64,000 nt of DNA from assembly GCA_020629635.1 (NCBI GenBank), contig JAHDCX010000003.1, positions 143,480 through 207,479 of the forward strand. The letters are read 5' to 3'. Shown here one piece after another: positions 28,080 through 36,182 of this stretch (position 1 is its first letter; every line of letters begins with the position of its first letter). Made by a program: the position numbers and the translations under genes. This stretch comes from Acidimicrobiales bacterium (GTDB lineage: Bacteria; Actinomycetota; Acidimicrobiia; Acidimicrobiales; SHLQ01). The notes below the pieces were generated by a model that worked only from the letters and a program-made list of their open reading frames with translations, was not told where the DNA came from and did no database searches.

Positions 28080-28684
28080 CCAGCACGACCGACGCTGAAG
28101 TAGCCGCAAGGTATGGCGTTTCGGTCGACGAGGAAGCCGAAGGCATCGCCGAGCCGTGGAACACGGACGGCGGAGGCATTCGGCCAATCTCCGCACTGAG
28201 TGAGGGGGTGGGGAAAGCCGCAGCGTGGCTGACCCTCCCCCTCCTGGCGGTCCTCGGCGGCGAAGCACTCCGGCGAGCGTTCTTCGGGAACTCCTTCATC
28301 TGGGCGCAGGACGTGGGCTACATGCTGTACGCCACGCACTTCTTGCTCGGGGCCGCCTACACGCTCAAGAAGAGCGGACACATCCGGACCGACTTCGAGT
28401 ACCGCAAGTGGTCCACGAGGCGGCAGGCAGGCATGGACATCTTCATCTACGCCTTCTTGTTCATTCCCGTGATGCTGCTCGCACTCGACGTCTCGATCGA
28501 GTTCGCCTGGAAGTCCTTCGAACAGCGCGAGCAGGTGATCACCAGCGCCTGGGACGGGCCACTGTGGCCACTCAAGGCCATGCTGCCGATCGCGTTGTTC
28601 CTCTGGACGCTCCAGTCGATCTCGGAGCTGGTCAAGTCGATCCGGGCATTCCGGAAGGGTGAATGGGAGGAGCCCCTTGGGTGA
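28076..28684 (+). CDS. dctQ: TRAP transporter small membrane subunit
   Basis: The 202-aa product has four hydrophobic segments (about 42-60, 78-98, 125-143, 160-180), typical of DctQ. The GTG start overlaps the dctP stop (GTGA), so translation is coupled. The N-terminal extension of about 40 soluble residues is longer than usual. It forms the membrane complex with DctM for sodium-driven uptake of the substrate bound by DctP. Confidence 0.85.
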   Translation: MTSTTDAEVAARYGVSVDEEAEGIAEPWNTDGGGIRPISALSEGVGKAAAWLTLPLLAVLGGEALRRAFFGNSFIWAQDVGYMLYATHFLLGAAYTLKKSGHIRTDFEYRKWSTRRQAGMDIFIYAFLFIPVMLLALDVSIEFAWKSFEQREQVITSAWDGPLWPLKAMLPIALFLWTLQSISELVKSIRAFRKGEWEEPLG

Positions 28685-30029
28685 TGTTATCCAGAACGTT
28701 CTTCCCGAATGGGAAACTCACGTCATCGGGTTCTTGATGCTGGGAGCGTTGTTCATCGCCATCGTTGCCGGGTTCCCGATCGCACAAACCCTGCTCGTCG
28801 TGAGCTTCGGTTTTGGGGCGTGGGCGATCGGCGACACGGTGTTCAATCTGTTCACCCTGTCCGCTATCAACAACATGACCAACGTGCAGTTGGCCGCCGT
28901 GCCGCTGTTCATCTTCATGGGGTACCTGCTCGAGCAGGCCGGGTTGATGGACCGATTGTTCCGAGCGCTGCAACTGGCGATGGCGAACCTCCGAGGCTCG
29001 CTGTATCTGGCGGTCATTTCGGCCGCCACGATCTTCGCCGCCGCGACCGGCATCGTCGGGGCGTCGGTGACGCTCATCGGGTTGATGGCGATCCCGTCGA
29101 TGACCCGAAGTGGCTACGACACGAAGCTCTCTGCGGGAGCGATCACGGCCGGCGGAACGCTGGGCATCCTCATCCCGCCGAGCATCATGCTCGTCGTGAT
29201 GGCGCCGGTGCTCGGGGTCAACGTGCTCGAGTTGTTCGCTGCGGCGATCTTCCCGGGCCTGATCCTGTCGGGGCTGTACGTCATCTACGCGATGATCCGG
29301 AGCTTCCGGAACCCCGAGCTCGGCCCCCCGCTGCCGAAGGAAGAACAGACGCTGTCTCGGAACGAGATCGCCAAGGAGATCCTGCTTGGCATCATTCCGC
29401 CGACAGTGCTGATCGCTCTGACGCTCGGGTCGATTCTGTTTGGGGTGGCGACCACGGTCGAGGGCTCGGCACTCGGCGCCTTCGGCGCTTTGCTGTTGGC
29501 GGTCGGGTCCCGGCGACTCGACTTCACATTGCTGAACAGCGCGCTGAACTCGACCATGTTGACCACGTCGATGATCATGATCCTGGTCGTGGCATCGGAC
29601 TTCTTCGGGAGGGTGTTCTCCCGGGTCGGCTCCGCGTCGACCATGGCGAACACGCTCGTCGAGCTCGATCTGCACTTCTTGATCATGCTCGGGTTGATCC
29701 TGCTGTTGATCTTCGTGCTCGGGTGGCCGCTCGAATGGGTGCCGATCGTGTTGATCTTCATCCCGATTCTGCTTCCGGTCGTCGAGGAGTTCGGCTTCGA
29801 CAAGGTCTGGTTCGGGGTGCTTGTCGCCGTGACGCTTCAGACGGCGTGGCTCTCGCCACCCGTGGCGCTCTCGGCATACTTCCTCAAGGGAGTCGCCCCG
29901 CATTGGGATCTGAAGGACATCTACGCCGGCATGTTCCAATTCATGGGGCTGCAGGTGCTCGGCCTGATCATCGTGCTGGCGTTCCCGCCGGTCGCGCTGT
30001 GGCTTCCGAGCGTCCTCGTGGGGAATTAG
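28677..30029 (+). CDS. dctM: TRAP transporter large membrane subunit
   Basis: The product is about 450 aa with 11-12 membrane segments and DctM signatures (LFIFMGYLLEQAGLMDRLF; AATGIVGASVTLIGLMAIPSM; GGTLGILIPPSIMLVV). I favour TTG 28677 because GGGAGGAG lies just upstream; GTG 28659 is the alternative. Either overlaps the dctQ end. DctM carries the transport pathway. Substrates of the family are carboxylates, sulfonates and related organic anions; the neighbouring xsc and pta favour a sulfonate. Confidence 0.9.
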   Translation: MGDVIQNVLPEWETHVIGFLMLGALFIAIVAGFPIAQTLLVVSFGFGAWAIGDTVFNLFTLSAINNMTNVQLAAVPLFIFMGYLLEQAGLMDRLFRALQLAMANLRGSLYLAVISAATIFAAATGIVGASVTLIGLMAIPSMTRSGYDTKLSAGAITAGGTLGILIPPSIMLVVMAPVLGVNVLELFAAAIFPGLILSGLYVIYAMIRSFRNPELGPPLPKEEQTLSRNEIAKEILLGIIPPTVLIALTLGSILFGVATTVEGSALGAFGALLLAVGSRRLDFTLLNSALNSTMLTTSMIMILVVASDFFGRVFSRVGSASTMANTLVELDLHFLIMLGLILLLIFVLGWPLEWVPIVLIFIPILLPVVEEFGFDKVWFGVLVAVTLQTAWLSPPVALSAYFLKGVAPHWDLKDIYAGMFQFMGLQVLGLIIVLAFPPVALWLPSVLVGN

Positions 30030-30058
30030 CTCCAGGAACGACGAATCCCCTCAACGTG

Positions 30059-30097
30059 CCCCGCACATCGAATGGCCCTCCTGTTCGGTGTGCGGGG
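30059..30097. terminator. Stem-loop between dctM and tetR
   Basis: CCCCGCACA (30059-30067) pairs with TGTGCGGGG (30089-30097) across a 21-base loop, in the gap between two convergent genes. There is no T-run. Confidence 0.5.
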
Positions 30098-30115
30098 TCT
30101 GTCGCGTCCGGGGAC

Positions 30116-30682
30116 CTATGTGGCGAGGTTGCGGATACCTGCGCAGAGGAGGACGACGATGTGCTCGAAGGTGTCGTCGAGGTCGTGGGGTTGTGGGTGT
30201 CCATCGCCGGCTTCGAGATGCGCAAAACCGTGGAACGCGGATCGAAGCGCTCGGGCTGCGTGGACCTGGTCATCAGCGTTCAGACCGTATGACGACAGCG
30301 CCGAGCCGATCACCTCGACGATCGCCTCGACCGCCTGCTCGAGCTCGTCGTCACCGGCGCAGGGGTAGCGATCCGTCGCGGCCATCAGGCCCGGTCGGTC
30401 GGCGACGACGCGGCGCCAGGCCCGGCCAACCGAGCGGACGGCATCGTCACCCGCGACACCGACCGCAGCTTCTTGCAACCGCGTCTTCAGCAGATGTCGA
30501 CCTTCGAGGCTCAAGCTGCGCAGCAGGTCGTCGTAGCCCTCGACGTGGCGATACAGCGCTGGCTGGCTGATGCCCAGCTCCTTCGCCACTCGAGTGAGGG
30601 TGACCGCGTCGAGTCCTTCAGCGTCTGCGATGACCCCGGCGGTCTCCACGACAAGCGTCGAATCGATCTGGGTGCGTTGCAC
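30116..30682 (-). CDS. TetR-family regulator
   Basis: The 188-aa product has the N-terminal helix-turn-helix VKELGISQPALYRHVEGYDDLLRSL in slightly varied form (AKELGISQPALYRHVEGYD). It also has a WHG-type C-terminal domain with ALRSAFHGFAHLEAGDG, which marks a large TetR subgroup. It follows pta on the same strand by 48 bp and has a dyad upstream, so it may be autoregulated. The effector is unknown. It could add a second control layer to the pta/ABC operon. Confidence 0.88.
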   Translation of the reverse strand: MQRTQIDSTLVVETAGVIADAEGLDAVTLTRVAKELGISQPALYRHVEGYDDLLRSLSLEGRHLLKTRLQEAAVGVAGDDAVRSVGRAWRRVVADRPGLMAATDRYPCAGDDELEQAVEAIVEVIGSALSSYGLNADDQVHAARALRSAFHGFAHLEAGDGHPQPHDLDDTFEHIVVLLCAGIRNLAT

Positions 30683-30705
30683 TCGGCCTTCCTCGGTCTC
30701 ACCAA

Positions 30706-30718
30706 ATGGTTAGACCAT
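30706..30718. promoter_or_regulatory. Dyad upstream of tetR
   Basis: ATGGT-TAG-ACCAT, flanked by two TCTCACC copies in direct orientation, lies 24 bp upstream of the tetR start. This is a candidate TetR operator. Confidence 0.45.
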
Positions 30719-30730
30719 CTCACCGTAGCG

Positions 30731-31696
30731 TTAGAGCGGGTTCGCCGCTCGTGCTGCTCGACGTTCGATCGCCTGCACGGCACCGATGACGGCGACATTG
30801 ACGATGTCGTCGACCGAGCATCCTCTCGAGAGATCGTGAAACACCCCGTCCAGGCCCTGCAGCAACGGACCGTACGCGCTCGCTCCGCCGAGCCGCTCGG
30901 TGATCTTGTACGCGATGTTGCCCGAATCGAGGTCGGGAAAGACAAAAACGTTTGCCCGTCCCGCAACTGGGGATTCTGGCGCTTTGCGATCCGCGACCGC
31001 GGGAACCCACGCCGTATCGAACTGGAGCTCACCATCGATCTGCAGGTCGGGATGACGGGCGCGAGCGAGATCGGTTGCTTCGATCACCTTGTCGACCCGA
31101 GCATGACGGGCTGAGCCCTTGGTCGAGAAGGAGAGCATCGCCACACGCGGCTCGAGGCCGGAAAGCTGCTCGTAGGTCGCTGCGCTTGACGCCGCGACGG
31201 AGGCGAGCTGCTCGGCGGTCGGGTCCGGAAGAACCCCACAGTCGCCGTACACGATGGGCGATCCGTCGGGCAGCACGAAGAAGAAGCAACTGCTCACGGC
31301 ATCGACATCAGGAGCCACGCCGAGCACACGCAACCCGGCCCGGATCACGTCACCGGTCGATCGGCTCGCGCCAGCGACCGCAGCCGAGGCTGCACCGCTC
31401 CCGACGAGCGCGGCCGCCATGACGAGTGGGTCCGTCCTGTCGAGCGGTCGACCAGCGAACGGGCGGTCCGGGTCGGCTTCGACGACATCGAGCAGCTCGA
31501 GTGCAGCGTCTGATCCGTAGTCGTCGAGCGAACCGAAATCGTCCCCCGCAACGACTGCGTCGGCGAGGCCTTCGTCGTTGAGTCGTGCCGCCGCAGCGAG
31601 TGCCCGTTCGTCGCCGGCATCGGCCAGAACCACGGGTTGGCGATCGGCGGAGGCCCGCTCGAACCACGCGTCCTGAATGGCCGACCCCCCGCTCAC
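30731..31696 (-). CDS. pta: Phosphate acetyltransferase
   Basis: The 321-aa length is typical of the compact PTA_PTB catalytic domain. It converts acetyl phosphate and CoA to acetyl-CoA. Signatures are [75 protein letters not shown] and [34 protein letters not shown]. The GTG start lies four bases after the ABC permease stop, so pta is the last structural gene of the transporter operon. Xsc produces acetyl phosphate, so this pairing is the expected carbon-salvage step of C2-sulfonate metabolism. Confidence 0.93.
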   Translation of the reverse strand: MSGGSAIQDAWFERASADRQPVVLADAGDERALAAAARLNDEGLADAVVAGDDFGSLDDYGSDAALELLDVVEADPDRPFAGRPLDRTDPLVMAAALVGSGAASAAVAGASRSTGDVIRAGLRVLGVAPDVDAVSSCFFFVLPDGSPIVYGDCGVLPDPTAEQLASVAASSAATYEQLSGLEPRVAMLSFSTKGSARHARVDKVIEATDLARARHPDLQIDGELQFDTAWVPAVADRKAPESPVAGRANVFVFPDLDSGNIAYKITERLGGASAYGPLLQGLDGVFHDLSRGCSVDDIVNVAVIGAVQAIERRAARAANPL

Positions 31697-31700
31697 GTCT

Positions 31701-32687
31701 TCAGCCCTTGCCCTGCCACGGAAGCAGGATTGATTCGAGCTTTCGAAGGATCAGGTCCATCGCCACGCCGAGCACCGCAATGATCACGATGCCAACCACG
31801 ATGACGTCGAGGCGGGAGAAGTTCTTGGCAATCGAGATCATCGCGCCTAGGCCTTCCTGAACGCCGGAGAGTTCGGCCGCCACGAGGGTTCCCCAACTGA
31901 CGCCGAGTGCCACTCGGAGGCCGGTGAAGATCTCGGGAAGGGCATTCGGAAGGAGCACCTTGGTGAGCAGCTGCCGTTTGGATGCGCCGAGCGAATAGCC
32001 CGCACGCACCTTGGACAGCTTGGTGTTCCGGATACCCGCGCGGGCGGCGATGATCATGATCCAGATCGAAGCAAACACGAGCAGCGGAACGGCCGACTTC
32101 TCGCCGAGACCGAAGGTCAGGGTGAACAGCGGCAGGAGGGCAAGCGGCGGGATCGGACGAAACGACTCCACGATCGAGTCGAAGAACCCGCGGGCCCGGC
32201 TCGACAGACCCATCGAGAGTCCGATCGGCACGCCGACGAGCGTCCCCCAGAACATGCCCTTCAGCACTCGCCAGAGACTCGCCCAGGCGTGGGTCCACAG
32301 TTCGACGTTTCGATAGCCGTCGCTGAAGAGGTCGAGCCCGGCATTCCAGGTGTCCCGCACGCTCGGGAAGGTGAGCGGCGACACGATCTGGGTGTAGCTG
32401 CCGGTGTCGCACTCGTCGGCGCGTTGGCATTGTTCGAACAACTGGCGATCGCGCAGGCCGCTTTCGAGCGTGGCCTTGAAATCCTCGGGATATCCCCATG
32501 CTCGCGTGACCGCCCACCACGTCAGCAACAGGAGGATGGCCGAGATCGCGCTCCACAGCGGGAGACTCCGTACCGCGCTCGCATCACCGAACGCGACGGT
32601 CTTGTTGTCGCTACGACGCTTCGCCCCATCGGGCTTTGCGTCGCGTTGGTTCATCGTCTTCTCGTCGACGACTCCGACCCGGTTCAT
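31701..32687 (-). CDS. ABC transporter permease, SsuC/TauC type
   Basis: The 328-aa product has a soluble N terminus of about 40 residues and one membrane helix. After a periplasmic stretch with two Cys ([12 protein letters not shown]) comes a five-helix BPD_transp_1 domain containing the permease EAA-like loop ([37 protein letters not shown]). Family members import taurine, alkanesulfonates or nitrate. The start overlaps the ATPase stop. Tight coupling to pta supports sulfonate uptake. Confidence 0.88.
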   Translation of the reverse strand: MNRVGVVDEKTMNQRDAKPDGAKRRSDNKTVAFGDASAVRSLPLWSAISAILLLLTWWAVTRAWGYPEDFKATLESGLRDRQLFEQCQRADECDTGSYTQIVSPLTFPSVRDTWNAGLDLFSDGYRNVELWTHAWASLWRVLKGMFWGTLVGVPIGLSMGLSSRARGFFDSIVESFRPIPPLALLPLFTLTFGLGEKSAVPLLVFASIWIMIIAARAGIRNTKLSKVRAGYSLGASKRQLLTKVLLPNALPEIFTGLRVALGVSWGTLVAAELSGVQEGLGAMISIAKNFSRLDVIVVGIVIIAVLGVAMDLILRKLESILLPWQGKG

Positions 32688-33583
32688 CAGCTGGCCTCCC
32701 GTCCCATGATCTCTTCTTCCATCTCCCAGATGAACCCGAGGATCTCTTCCTTCACCTCTTGGAACTCGGCCGATGCCTTGATGTCACGCGGGTCCTCGGT
32801 CAGCGCCCGCTTGGCGAACGGCAGCTCGTAGATCTTCTCGACCCGGCCTGGGCGAGGCGCCATCACGAACACCACGTCGCCGAGGATCAATGCCTCTTCG
32901 ACGCTGTGAGTCACGAGCACGATGCTCTTGCCGGTCTCGCTCCACAGGTTGAGGATGAGGCTCTGCATCTTCTCCCGGGTCAGGGCGTCGAGCGCCCCGA
33001 GCGGCTCGTCCATCAGCATCATCTCGGGGTCGTTGGCGAGACAGCGGGCCAATGCCACACGCTGCTGCATGCCACCGGACAGCTCGTACACCTGCTTGTC
33101 GCCGAAGCCCTGAAGCCCGACGATGTCGAGCAGCTCGTCGACCTGCGGCTGGAACTGCGCCTTGTACTGGTTGAACAAGAACCGCTGCAGCGGCGGGATC
33201 TTGGAGATCGGCCCGCCAAGAAGCAACAGCGCCGGGCTGAGCAGCCTCATCCAGAGCGGTGGTGGCGTCTCCATCTGTGGACCGAACGAGATGTTGTCGG
33301 AAACGCTTTGCCACTCGAAGAGCGCGCCTTGTTGAAACACCATGCCCCGGTCGCTGCCAGGGCCGGTGATCTCGGTGCCGCCGAGCGACACCGACCCGTC
33401 AGTCGGTGCCAGAAACCCGGCGATGATGTTGAGCAGCGTCGTCTTGCCGCACCCGCTCGGGCCGAGCAGGGTGAGCATTCGTCCGGCTTCCAGCTCGAAC
33501 GACACGTTGCTCAGCGCGTGCACGGGTGCGCCGTTCGGCACCTCGTACACCATGTCCAGGTTCTGGACGCTCAGTGGTTTCAT
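32687..33583 (-). CDS. ABC transporter ATPase, SsuB/TauB type, with an unusual insertion
   Basis: The 298-aa product carries Walker A GPSGCGKTT, the Q-loop GMVFQQGALFEWQSV, signature LSGGMQQR and Walker B MMLMDEPLGALD. Between the Q-loop and the signature is an extra stretch of about 35-40 residues (PPPLWMRLLSPALLLLGGPIS then KIPPLQRFLFNQYKAQF) not seen in ordinary TauB proteins of about 255 aa. It drives uptake with the adjacent permease. A hairpin separates it from the upstream binding-protein gene. Confidence 0.9.
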   Translation of the reverse strand: MKPLSVQNLDMVYEVPNGAPVHALSNVSFELEAGRMLTLLGPSGCGKTTLLNIIAGFLAPTDGSVSLGGTEITGPGSDRGMVFQQGALFEWQSVSDNISFGPQMETPPPLWMRLLSPALLLLGGPISKIPPLQRFLFNQYKAQFQPQVDELLDIVGLQGFGDKQVYELSGGMQQRVALARCLANDPEMMLMDEPLGALDALTREKMQSLILNLWSETGKSIVLVTHSVEEALILGDVVFVMAPRPGRVEKIYELPFAKRALTEDPRDIKASAEFQEVKEEILGFIWEMEEEIMGREAS

Positions 33584-33627
33584 TTATTGGCCCCCCGATT
33601 CATGTTTGGTCCCCCCAGGAAGTGAGA

Positions 33628-33659
33628 AGGGGCGCCCCGGACTAGCCCGAAGCGCCCCT
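33628..33659 (-). terminator. Intra-operon hairpin after the binding-protein gene
   Basis: AGGGGCGC (33628-33635) pairs with GCGCCCCT (33652-33659), extended by flanking GAG/CTC. It lies between the binding-protein stop and the ATPase start and probably lowers downstream expression relative to the binding protein. Confidence 0.55.
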
Positions 33660-33696
33660 CTCGTCATGTGTTCAGCGTTGTCGTCGTGGCGACGAA

Positions 33697-34773
33697 TCAG
33701 CCAGCGGCCTCGAGGAAGCTGGTGTCGATGAACTGGCTGTAGTCGTCAGCCACCGAGTCGATCTCGCCCTGCTCCTGGAAGAAGGTCAGCTGTTCCTTCA
33801 TGACCTCGGCAACGCTCTGACCGAGCCAGGCGTCGCTGAGCTGGTCATCGACACTCGGGAACGTGAACCAGGTCTCGCCTGCAAGGAAGTTGCCGACGTC
33901 TTCCATACCGGCGGCCTGGGCGATGATCGGATTGTTCGTATCCGGGTCGGCTGCCCACATCTGGTTGAACTCTTCGTTCGCCTTGAGGAATGCGGTCACG
34001 ACGCCCGGGTTCTCCGCAGCGAAGTCGTCGCGGACAGCGGTGACGTCGTAGGTCTTGATGCCGACCTCGTTCGAGGTCTCCTCACCGGTCAGCAGCGGAA
34101 CGCCACCGGCGTCGGCCATCGTGACGAGCGGACCACCGAACGCACAGCCGACCTGGATGTCACCAGCAGCGAATGCCGCAGCGGTGGCATCGCCCGACTC
34201 GTGCGGAAGAATGTCGACCGAGCCCTGATCCACGCCGAGGAACTCGAGGGTGTTCAGGAGCTTGTAGTGCGTGATGTTGCCGATCGGGGTGAGGATCGTC
34301 GCACCCTCGAGGGCGCTGGCGTTGTCCCGGCTGTAGCCGAGATCGCCCTGCACGAAGCAGTTGTCGGCGTCCGCATAGGACACCGCAATGCCAACCATCG
34401 TGATTGGGGCGCCGTTGGTCGCCTTCACGGCGAAGGGCGTCAGGCCGATCGAGTACGAGATGTCGATGTCGCCCGCGATCATCGCGTCCGCCATCGATCC
34501 ACCGTCCGGCAACGCGACCCAGTTGATCTCGTCGACGCCGACCGCGTCGGCGAAGCTTCCGTCGGCTTGACCGATCTGGGGCGGCAGCGGCCAACCCGAG
34601 AAGTACGCGACATTGAGGGTTTCGACGCTGGATTCTTCCATGGCGTCATCACCCGAATCGGACGATTCCGACGACGACGCTTCTGAGCTCGTGTCGGTCG
34701 CGTCGTCTGAGCCGCATGCTGCGGCGAAGAGCGCAAGGCTCAGCAGTAGGACGAGAAGTCGTGTGATCTTCAT
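33697..34773 (-). CDS. Taurine/sulfonate-type ABC solute-binding lipoprotein
   Basis: The 358-aa product has lipobox LFAAAC with the acylated Cys at residue 20, an acidic Ser/Asp linker, then a TauA-like domain (VAYFSGWPLPPQIGQADGSF; DISYSIGLTPFAVKATNGAPITMVGIAV; GDIQVGCAFGGPLVTMA). I start at ATG 34773, which has GGAGGGG seven bases upstream. TauA/SsuA proteins bind taurine or other sulfonates. Which one cannot be read from sequence. A candidate IclR operator lies 55-70 bp upstream. Confidence 0.9.
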   Translation of the reverse strand: MKITRLLVLLLSLALFAAACGSDDATDTSSEASSSESSDSGDDAMEESSVETLNVAYFSGWPLPPQIGQADGSFADAVGVDEINWVALPDGGSMADAMIAGDIDISYSIGLTPFAVKATNGAPITMVGIAVSYADADNCFVQGDLGYSRDNASALEGATILTPIGNITHYKLLNTLEFLGVDQGSVDILPHESGDATAAAFAAGDIQVGCAFGGPLVTMADAGGVPLLTGEETSNEVGIKTYDVTAVRDDFAAENPGVVTAFLKANEEFNQMWAADPDTNNPIIAQAAGMEDVGNFLAGETWFTFPSVDDQLSDAWLGQSVAEVMKEQLTFFQEQGEIDSVADDYSQFIDTSFLEAAG

Positions 34774-34827
34774 GTATTCACCCCTCCGAGGGCGTTGCCT
34801 GCCGACGAATGGCACCGGCAGGCGACG

Positions 34828-34843
34828 CGGAACCGGCGTTCCA
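34828..34843. promoter_or_regulatory. IclR-type operator upstream of the ABC-pta operon
   Basis: On the coding strand it reads TGGAA-N6-TTCCG, one mismatch from the island consensus, with the flanking TTG giving TTGTGGAA. Confidence 0.6.
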
Positions 34844-34921
34844 CAACCGCGAACCTAGCAGCGAGGAGTTAGGAGTTCTAGCGGTCGCGCAAGAACCTCT
34901 AACTCGCTGTTCACGGGCACG

Positions 34922-35572
34922 TCACAGATCGGCCGCCGTCGCTCCCCAACGATCGACAAACGTGATCTCGGCAGCCGGTCGACGCGGCGTGACGAAGAAA
35001 CCCTCGCCGGTGTAGTACCCGACCGGGAGGAGACAGACCTGTGTCACCGAATCCGGGATGCCCAACAACGCGCCGACCTCCGCTTCGAATCCGAGATGGA
35101 GCGTGGTCCAACACGAGCCAATCCCACGGGACCGCAGCGCGAGTTGGAAACTCCACACGCCCGGAAGCACCGAGCCGTACCAGCCCGCCTGATGTTCGAC
35201 GCCGGCATCCTCGACGCGGTCGTACCGCATCGGAATCACCATCGCCGGCACCTCGTGCATGCGCTCGGCGAGGTACATCGCCGAGTCCACCACCCGCGAC
35301 TGACGGTCGTCGTCTCTGAAGGCGTCGCTCTGATTCAGGTATGGACGAGCGTTCTCGAGGTAGTACCCGCCGATCGCCGCGATCGTGTCGCGGTCCTCGA
35401 CGATCAACCACTTGTTGCGCTCGACATTCGAACCCATCGGCGCGCGGCTCGCGACGTCGATGCACTCGAGCAGAACCTCCCGAGGCACGGACCGATCGAA
35501 GTCGAGTCGTTTCCGAACCTGTTTGGTCGTCTGCAGGAGCCGGTCCGTCTGTTCGAGGTCGAAGTCACTCAT
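34922..35572 (-). CDS. Nitroreductase-family FMN oxidoreductase
   Basis: The 216-aa product has the family's N-terminal pattern (TTKQVRKRLDFDRSVPREVLLECIDVASRAPMGSN), a central SVLPGVWSFQLALRSRGIGSCWTTLHL segment and a C-terminal LLPVGYYTGEGFFVTPRRP. Such proteins use FMN and NAD(P)H to reduce nitro, quinone or other electron-poor compounds. It sits alone between the sulfonate operon and a stress-protein gene. Its physiological substrate is unknown. Confidence 0.88.
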   Translation of the reverse strand: MSDFDLEQTDRLLQTTKQVRKRLDFDRSVPREVLLECIDVASRAPMGSNVERNKWLIVEDRDTIAAIGGYYLENARPYLNQSDAFRDDDRQSRVVDSAMYLAERMHEVPAMVIPMRYDRVEDAGVEHQAGWYGSVLPGVWSFQLALRSRGIGSCWTTLHLGFEAEVGALLGIPDSVTQVCLLPVGYYTGEGFFVTPRRPAAEITFVDRWGATAADL

Positions 35573-35598
35573 GGACCTCGACCGTAGTCGGGGCCTGC

Positions 35599-36009
35599 TT
35601 ACGCCGTCTTGGCGATGAGCACCGCGCAGGGAGCCTTCTGGGCAACGCCTTCGGCGATGCTTCCCATGATGCTCGAGATGTTCTTGTTGCCGACCAGAAT
35701 GAGGTCGGCATCGATGCGGGTCGCTTCGTCGACGAGCACCTGCGCAGGGGCTCCCGTTGTCGCGGTCACGCGAACATCGAGATGGTTCATCGAGCCGGCG
35801 AGGTCGACCAGACGGTCGCGGGCAATCTCGACGTCGGACAAGAACTGCTTGTCGGTCGACTCGCCGATCTCGTGGATCCGGTTCTTCCCGTTGACCGCAG
35901 TCACGAGATTCAATTGTGCACCGACGGCGGTTGCCAGATCAGCAGCCTCGTCCACCGCCAACTTGGCGCGGTCCGAGCCATCGAAACCAACGACGATCTT
36001 CTTGTACAT
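35599..36009 (-). CDS. Universal stress protein (UspA family)
   Basis: The 136-aa single-domain Usp begins MYKKIVVGFDGSDRAKLAVDEA. I chose ATG 36009 because AAAGGA lies seven bases before it. The C-terminal ATP-binding loop is LILVGNKNISSIMGSIAEGVAQKAPCAVLI, close to the G-x2-G-x9-G-S/T pattern. These proteins respond to starvation, hypoxia or oxidative stress. Two perfect palindromes lie 77-117 bp upstream. Confidence 0.92.
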   Translation of the reverse strand: MYKKIVVGFDGSDRAKLAVDEAADLATAVGAQLNLVTAVNGKNRIHEIGESTDKQFLSDVEIARDRLVDLAGSMNHLDVRVTATTGAPAQVLVDEATRIDADLILVGNKNISSIMGSIAEGVAQKAPCAVLIAKTA

Positions 36010-36085
36010 GGCACATTCCTTTGGAAGGACGCAGGGAGCGTCGGGAGGTTGTTTCCAAATGAGACGGTAAGGCCCCACCTTGGGT

Positions 36086-36126
36086 TACCGATCGGTAGGA
36101 ACGACGACAGCGGTCACATGTGACCG
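36086..36126. promoter_or_regulatory. Two palindromes upstream of the universal stress gene
   Basis: TACCGATCGGTA (36086-36097) and CGGTCACATGTGACCG (36111-36126) are both perfect. The second contains TCACA/TGTGA half-sites of CRP/FNR flavour, but without the usual six-base spacer. These are candidate operators. Confidence 0.45.
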
Positions 36127-36182
36127 ACATCAATTTGCATGTGTCTCGGCGATGAAAATCCCGTGATCATCACGTGGATCGA

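Noticed and set aside
28632-29939. Minus-strand frame of 435 codons rich in Asp, Glu, His and Arg
   Set aside because: It is a shadow of dctQ/dctM, whose hydrophobic codons read as charged residues on the other strand.
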